Shown here: positions 58,874-64,000 of the stretch, in pieces | Position numbering within the stretch: the first letter of the stretch is position 1 | Layout: each line of letters opens with the position of its first letter | Source of the DNA: Dyella lutea | Lineage (GTDB): Bacteria > Pseudomonadota > Gammaproteobacteria > Xanthomonadales > Rhodanobacteraceae | Direction: 5' to 3' | Length of the DNA: 64,000 nt | Assembly (NCBI RefSeq): GCF_024158035.1 | Contig: NZ_JAMZEK010000001.1 | Coordinates: 1,282,001 to 1,346,000, forward strand | Program-made: the position numbers and the translations under genes | Notes under the pieces: model-generated | What the model was told of the DNA's origin: nothing | The model's input: only the letters and a program-made list of their open reading frames with translations | Database searches by the model: none

Positions 58874-60163
58874 TCAGAACGTCGCCGCCAGGCGCAGCCC
58901 GAGCACGGTGGCGGTGCCGGCGTCCGGGTTGCCGCCCGGATGTCGCACGCGCTGCACGCTGGGCATCAGCGACAGGCCGGGCACCACTTCGGCGCTGTAG
59001 TTGAGCTCCAGTACCGACTCGCTGCCGGGCACCGCCAGCGGTCCCATGCCGTGGGCATTGGCCAGCCGGGCCGCTTCCACCGCGCGGCCACTGACGCGGT
59101 TCTGCCCCCAGGCCAGGCCAATGCGGTCATGCGGCCGCGCCGCGAACGGCGCCTGGTACAGCAAGCCCACCGACACCATGCGGTCGACGCGGTCGGTGTC
59201 GCTGTCCGCGCGTATCAGGTTGCCGAACGCGGTGAGCCCGCCGCCGGCGACGTTGCGGGTGAGCTGCTGCTTCACCAGCGCATAGCTGCCCTGCGTGCTG
59301 CTCCTCTGCAGGGCGTCTGCGCCGGTGAGCACACGGGGCGCGCCGTCGACGTCGAGCAGCAGGTCCGGCGCGCTGGCGCTGTTGCGCCAGGCGCCGATCC
59401 GCCAGCTGCCCGGCAACGCGTGGCTGCCGGCATCCAGCGCGGTGTCCCAGCCCGCCTCGCCGACCACCAGGGTGCCGGTGCTGCGGCCCGGCGTGCCCAG
59501 CTTCAGCCCTTGCGAGGGATCGGCGTTGCGCGGGTTGACGTCGAACGCGCCGACGCGGATGTACCACGCCGACGCCGGGTTGAGCCGGATCACCCCGCCG
59601 AGCTGGCTCACCGGCCACGAGTACCAGCCCGGGGTGATGTAGCCGGGCAGGCTGCCGCAGAAGCTCAGGTTCTCGAAGTCGCACGACAGCGGATAGAAGT
59701 CTGCGTTGAGGTCCATGCGGCCGGCCTTGATGTCCAGTCGGCCCTGCCAGAGCTGCTGTTCGAGGTAGAAGCGGGTGAGCCGGGTGACGTTGCCGGCGCC
59801 GTAGATCTCGTGGGTTTCTAGCAGGGTGCCGAGGCCGGCGCGCGCATCGAGCTGGTGGCCGTTGCGGTTGGTGATGTCCACATGCAGCGAGCCGCCGCGC
59901 CAGCCGAACAGCGTGTCGAAGTCGAACGCGGCGCCGAGGTGGATCTGGTCGGCATAGGCGGTGGCGTCGTGCGTGCCGCCGGTGGTGTTGCGCAGCCACT
60001 CGCCCACGTAGTCGGCGGAGAGGTCGATGCCCTGATCGTGCAGGCGCGTGCGCGCGCCGTGCCAGTCGCCGGTGAGGGTGTTCTCGCCGCTGGCGTGGAC
60101 ACAAGCGGTGGCGCCGAGCGCGAGGCAGGCGGCCAGCGCGGCGCTGATGGATGAAGGACGCAT
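58874..60163 (-). CDS. oprB: OprB-type carbohydrate porin
   Basis: This 429-residue outer-membrane porin has a signal peptide (MRPSSISAALAACLALGATACVHA) and the OprB family opening (LTGDWHGARTRLHDQGIDLS). Conserved barrel segments include AGRMDLNADFYPLSCDFENL and the end VLGLRLAATF with a terminal Phe. OprB porins admit glucose and other sugars, sometimes glycerol. It lies downstream of glpK on the same strand, 143 bases away, so it may supply the outer-membrane entry for the glycerol operon. The hairpin between them could shift expression of the two genes. Confidence 0.93.
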   Translation of the reverse strand: MRPSSISAALAACLALGATACVHASGENTLTGDWHGARTRLHDQGIDLSADYVGEWLRNTTGGTHDATAYADQIHLGAAFDFDTLFGWRGGSLHVDITNRNGHQLDARAGLGTLLETHEIYGAGNVTRLTRFYLEQQLWQGRLDIKAGRMDLNADFYPLSCDFENLSFCGSLPGYITPGWYSWPVSQLGGVIRLNPASAWYIRVGAFDVNPRNADPSQGLKLGTPGRSTGTLVVGEAGWDTALDAGSHALPGSWRIGAWRNSASAPDLLLDVDGAPRVLTGADALQRSSTQGSYALVKQQLTRNVAGGGLTAFGNLIRADSDTDRVDRMVSVGLLYQAPFAARPHDRIGLAWGQNRVSGRAVEAARLANAHGMGPLAVPGSESVLELNYSAEVVPGLSLMPSVQRVRHPGGNPDAGTATVLGLRLAATF

Positions 60164-60218
60164 GGTGGTGACTCCATGGCAGATGGGCCACGCGCCGGCG
60201 ACGGACCGCACGGGCCCG

Positions 60219-60237
60219 CGGGCCGCCGGGCGGCCCG
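60219..60237 (-). repeat. Inverted repeat between glpK and oprB
   Basis: CGGGCCG (60219-60225) and CGGCCCG (60231-60237) form a 7-bp stem with a 5-base loop. No T run follows, so it is more likely an intercistronic stem that affects mRNA stability than a terminator. Confidence 0.4.
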
Positions 60238-60281
60238 GTATCGACAAGTCGGGGAGACGCGCCCGCGTTGGCGGACGCGCC

Positions 60282-61869
<1,588 letters not shown>

Positions 61870-61919
61870 CTAAGAATGCCGGTACCAGACGGGGCCGGCA
61901 GGGTCGGGTGGGAAGCGGC

Positions 61920-62774
61920 TCAGGCGATCACGTCGGACGTCGACGCCGGTCGGACGCGCCCGCCCGCCGCTTGCGTCGCCTCGGCCAGCGCGCGCCGCCG
62001 CGCCGGCAGGAACGGGTAGATCAGCCAGCGATACGCGCCGCCCCCGATCACGCCGCCGATCAGAGGGCCGACGATGGGGATCCACCAGTAGTTGTCCGGC
62101 GACGGCAGCGCCGACTCGCCCCAGCCGGCGAAGAACGCGAACAGCCGCGGGCCGAAGTCGCGCGCCGGGTTGATCGCCCACGCTTCCAGATAGCCCATCG
62201 AGGCGCCGATGGTCGCCACCAGCAGGCCGATGATCAGCGCACCGGAGTTCGCGCCCGGCGCCATCTCGTTGTACTGCTCGGTGATCGCGAAGATGCCGAA
62301 CAGCAGGAACGCGGTGAGCACGATCTGGTCCATCAGCGCGTGCATCGGGGTGATCGCCAGCCCCGGATGGGTGAAGAACACGCCCGCCGCGCCGCCGGTG
62401 ACGCGGGTCAGCTGGTGGGTGGCGTTGAAGTGGTCGATCACCGGCTGGAACAGCAGGTACACGATCGCCGCGCCGAGGAACGCACCGATCACCTGCGCCA
62501 CCCAGTACGGCAGCACCTTCTTCCACGGGAAGCCGCGGAAGACCGCCAGCGCCAGCGTCACCGCCGGGTTGGCGTGGGTGCCGGAGACCGAGCCGGTGAC
62601 GTAGATCGCCAGCGTCACCGCCAGGCCCCAGGCCATGCACACGCCCCAGTAGGCGTTGACGTAGGGGCTGGGGTCGTACAGCACGTACATGCAGGCGACC
62701 GAATCGCCCAGCGCAATGATGATGAAGATGGCGACGGCCTCGGAGATCAGCTCGCCCAGCAGTTCGCGGCTCAT
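61920..62774 (-). CDS. glpF: Glycerol uptake facilitator (aquaglyceroporin)
   Basis: This 284-residue channel lets glycerol diffuse through the inner membrane. It has six helices and two half-helices with the NPA motifs THANPAVTLAL and AINPARDFGPR. The Asp after the second NPAR is the mark of glycerol-conducting members. The start ATG overlaps the stop of a 28-codon leader as ATGA, and GGGAGG lies 7 bases upstream inside that leader. The C-terminal 30 residues are a hydrophilic tail. It works with GlpK downstream. Confidence 0.95.
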   Translation of the reverse strand: MSRELLGELISEAVAIFIIIALGDSVACMYVLYDPSPYVNAYWGVCMAWGLAVTLAIYVTGSVSGTHANPAVTLALAVFRGFPWKKVLPYWVAQVIGAFLGAAIVYLLFQPVIDHFNATHQLTRVTGGAAGVFFTHPGLAITPMHALMDQIVLTAFLLFGIFAITEQYNEMAPGANSGALIIGLLVATIGASMGYLEAWAINPARDFGPRLFAFFAGWGESALPSPDNYWWIPIVGPLIGGVIGGGAYRWLIYPFLPARRRALAEATQAAGGRVRPASTSDVIA

Positions 62775-62857
62775 GCGCTGGCCTCCCGGTGCGGATCGGG
62801 ACGGTGGCCCGGGCGGCGGGTGGATGGCAGGCGTCGGGTGGCTTCGCGTTTGGACAT
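62771..62857 (-). CDS. 28-codon leader peptide coupled to glpF
   Basis: An ATG at 62857 preceded by AGGGAG (7-base spacing) opens a short frame of 28 codons, MSKREATRRLPSTRRPGHRP and eight more residues. Its TGA overlaps the glpF ATG as ATGA. The peptide is rich in Arg and has no hydrophobic part. The excellent ribosome site and exact overlap suggest that translation here couples glpD mRNA to glpF or controls glpF expression. No family is known. Confidence 0.6.
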   Translation of the reverse strand: MSKREATRRLPSTRRPGHRPDPHREASA

Positions 62858-62879
62858 GGTGATCTCCCTCTGGTGGCGG

Positions 62880-62914
62880 GTAGATGGCGCCGGTCCCCAC
62901 CGGACGCCATCTAC
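62880..62914 (-). repeat. Long imperfect hairpin between glpD and glpF
   Basis: GTAGATGGCGCCGGT and ACCGGACGCCATCTAC pair over 15 bp with one bulged A and a CCCC loop. On the mRNA it lies between glpD and the leader peptide. It has no T run, so it is not a classic terminator; an mRNA-stabilising or protein-binding stem is likely. Confidence 0.8.
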
Positions 62915-62924
62915 CCTGGTTCGG

Positions 62925-62943
62925 GGGCCGGTTGTTCCGGCCC
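62925..62943 (-). repeat. Second hairpin in the glpD-glpF gap
   Basis: GGGCCGG (62925-62931) and CCGGCCC (62937-62943) form a 7-bp stem with a TTGTT loop, next to the longer hairpin at 62880. Confidence 0.7.
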
Positions 62944-62954
62944 GGTCCGATGAC

Positions 62955-62976
62955 GGCGTGACCGTCCGGTCACGCC
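62955..62976 (-). repeat. Hairpin over the glpD stop codon
   Basis: GGCGTGACCG (62955-62964) and CGGTCACGCC (62967-62976) form a perfect 10-bp stem with a 2-base loop. The glpD stop (62970-62972) lies inside the stem. No T run follows. It may protect the glpD message end or slow ribosomes reaching the stop. Confidence 0.8.
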
Positions 62977-64000
62977 GGGTGTCTGTGGTCTCCCGGTGGA
63001 TCGGTGGCCGCACTGCGGGCGGCCAGGTAGGCGTCCAGGCGCTCCGCGCCGGCGCGGTCGATGCGCAGGCCGAGCTTGCTGCGTCGCCAGAGCACGTCCT
63101 CGACGTCGTGCGCCCACTCGTGGTCGCGCAGGTAGTCCACTTCGGCCTGGTACAGGTCTGCGCCGAAGTGCCTGCCGAGGTCGGCGATGGAGCTGGCCTG
63201 GCCAAGCAGCGTGGCGCTGCGGGTGCCGTAGTTGTGCACCAGCCGCCATGCCATGGCGTCGGGCAGCCATGGATGGCGCTGCTGCAGTTCGCGCTGCAGC
63301 GCCTCGACGTCGCGGCGCTCGCCGCCGGGCAGCGGGCGGTCGGCGCGGCTGGTCCAGGCACCGCGGGTGGGCAGGATCGCGGCGAGCTGGTCGACCGCCT
63401 CCTCGCCCAGGCGGCGGTAGGTAGTCAGCTTGCCGCCGAACACGTTGAGCAGCGGAGCGCCGTCGGTGTCCAGCTCGAGCTGGTAGTCGCGGGTGATCTC
63501 CGAGGCGTTGTCTTCCTCGTCGTCGAGCAGCGGGCGCACCCCGCTGTAGCTCCACACCACGTCCTCGGGCGTGATCTGGCGGCGGAAGTACCGGTTGGCG
63601 GCGTCGCACAGGTAGCGGGTTTCCTGCGGATCGATGCGGGGCGCCGCCGGGTCGCCGGTGTACTCCAGGTCGGTGGTGCCGATCAGCGTGTAGTCGTGCT
63701 CGTAGGGAATGGCGAACACGATGCGCCGGTCCGGCTGCTGGAAGATGTAAGCGTGGTCGTGCTCGAATATCTGCGGCACCACGATGTGGCTGCCTTTCAC
63801 CAGCCGCAGCGCGTGCGAGTGGCCGACGCCGGCTACCTGGTCGAGGAAATCGACCGCCCACGGCCCGGCTGCGTTGACCAGCACCTTCGCCCTGACCGTA
63901 CGGCGCTGGCCGTCCCGGGCGACCAGCTCCGCCTCCCAGCTGGTCGCGGTGCGGCGGGCGTGGCTGCAGCGGGTGCGCGGCAGGATGGTGGCGCCCAGCG
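62970..64000 (-). CDS. glpD: Glycerol-3-phosphate dehydrogenase (5' end outside window)
   Basis: The visible 343 codons are the C-terminal two thirds of the membrane-associated FAD enzyme that oxidises glycerol 3-phosphate to dihydroxyacetone phosphate for the quinone pool. The frame is open to base 64000, so the start lies beyond the window. Typical segments are VLVNAAGPWAVDFLDQ, TTDLEYTGDPAAPRI and NVFGGKLTTYRRLGEEAVDQ. It heads the operon glpD - leader - glpF - glpK - oprB as far as the window shows. Its stop codon lies in a perfect hairpin. Confidence 0.96.
   Translation of the reverse strand, partial: LGATILPRTRCSHARRTATSWEAELVARDGQRRTVRAKVLVNAAGPWAVDFLDQVAGVGHSHALRLVKGSHIVVPQIFEHDHAYIFQQPDRRIVFAIPYEHDYTLIGTTDLEYTGDPAAPRIDPQETRYLCDAANRYFRRQITPEDVVWSYSGVRPLLDDEEDNASEITRDYQLELDTDGAPLLNVFGGKLTTYRRLGEEAVDQLAAILPTRGAWTSRADRPLPGGERRDVEALQRELQQRHPWLPDAMAWRLVHNYGTRSATLLGQASSIADLGRHFGADLYQAEVDYLRDHEWAHDVEDVLWRRSKLGLRIDRAGAERLDAYLAARSAATDPPGDHRHPA

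Overview
The window is 64 kb of GC-rich gammaproteobacterial chromosome. The gene set (holD-rimI, an H-NS protein of the Xanthomonas type, a DUF4124 protein, qmcA-nfeD, a SapC-family protein, bacterial-type proS) suggests Xanthomonadales, most likely Rhodanobacteraceae (Dyella, Rhodanobacter, Luteibacter or Frateuria relatives). This is inferred from protein character, since no rRNA or species marker is present. It reads as ordinary chromosome: no insertion sequence, phage, CRISPR array or tRNA was seen.

Layout. 1-7.1 kb: six consecutive MacB/FtsX-type ABC permeases in three alternating pairs (the first is cut by the window edge), followed by a lipoprotein (7.2 kb) and a secreted DUF885 enzyme. 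9.9-13.1 kb: a sigma-54 response regulator, a small exported protein and an NtrY-like kinase. 13.1-15.8 kb: SPFH protein, NfeD and a ThrE-type exporter. 15.9-23.4 kb: hns with an AT-rich leader, proS, a DUF4124 protein, pssA, a probable holD, rimI and valS. 23.7-29.1 kb: a secreted GH16 enzyme converging on a chemosensory operon (double-PAS soluble MCP, CheR, CheD, a triple CheW-domain protein) with no cheA, cheB or cheY. 29.4-35.7 kb: hemE with a WGR-domain gene, the operon glnS - deaminase - VTT membrane protein, a DUF2007 protein, an EamA transporter and apt. 35.9-41.7 kb: DUF3309, oxyR with a downstream membrane protein and an excellent OxyR box, an exported M1 aminopeptidase and a lipoprotein esterase. 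41.9-46.8 kb: a 1370-residue membrane protein with an internal duplication, coupled to prmC. 46.8-51.4 kb: dxs, a low-affinity iron permease-like protein, an HNH nuclease, a SapC-family protein and a GNAT enzyme. 51.5-55.8 kb: a probable copper uptake set (outer-membrane barrel, TonB copper receptor with a Met-rich loop, DUF2946 protein, TlpA-like thioredoxin). 55.9-58.9 kb: a lipoprotein plus acyl-CoA dehydrogenase operon behind a PsrA-like palindrome, and a SET-domain methyltransferase. 58.9-64 kb: a glycerol operon glpD (partial) - 28-codon leader - glpF - glpK - oprB.

How the genes work together. The permease array, lipoprotein and two-component pair probably form one envelope export system, but its ATPase and periplasmic adaptor would lie upstream of base 1. 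The chemosensory genes look like an accessory array that borrows CheA from elsewhere. The copper genes and the glp genes each form a pathway: outer-membrane entry, inner-membrane step, enzyme. The least explained items are the duplicated 1370-residue membrane protein, the tandem permease pairs with a 92-base identical block, the triple-CheW protein, and the leader peptide and hairpins ahead of glpF.
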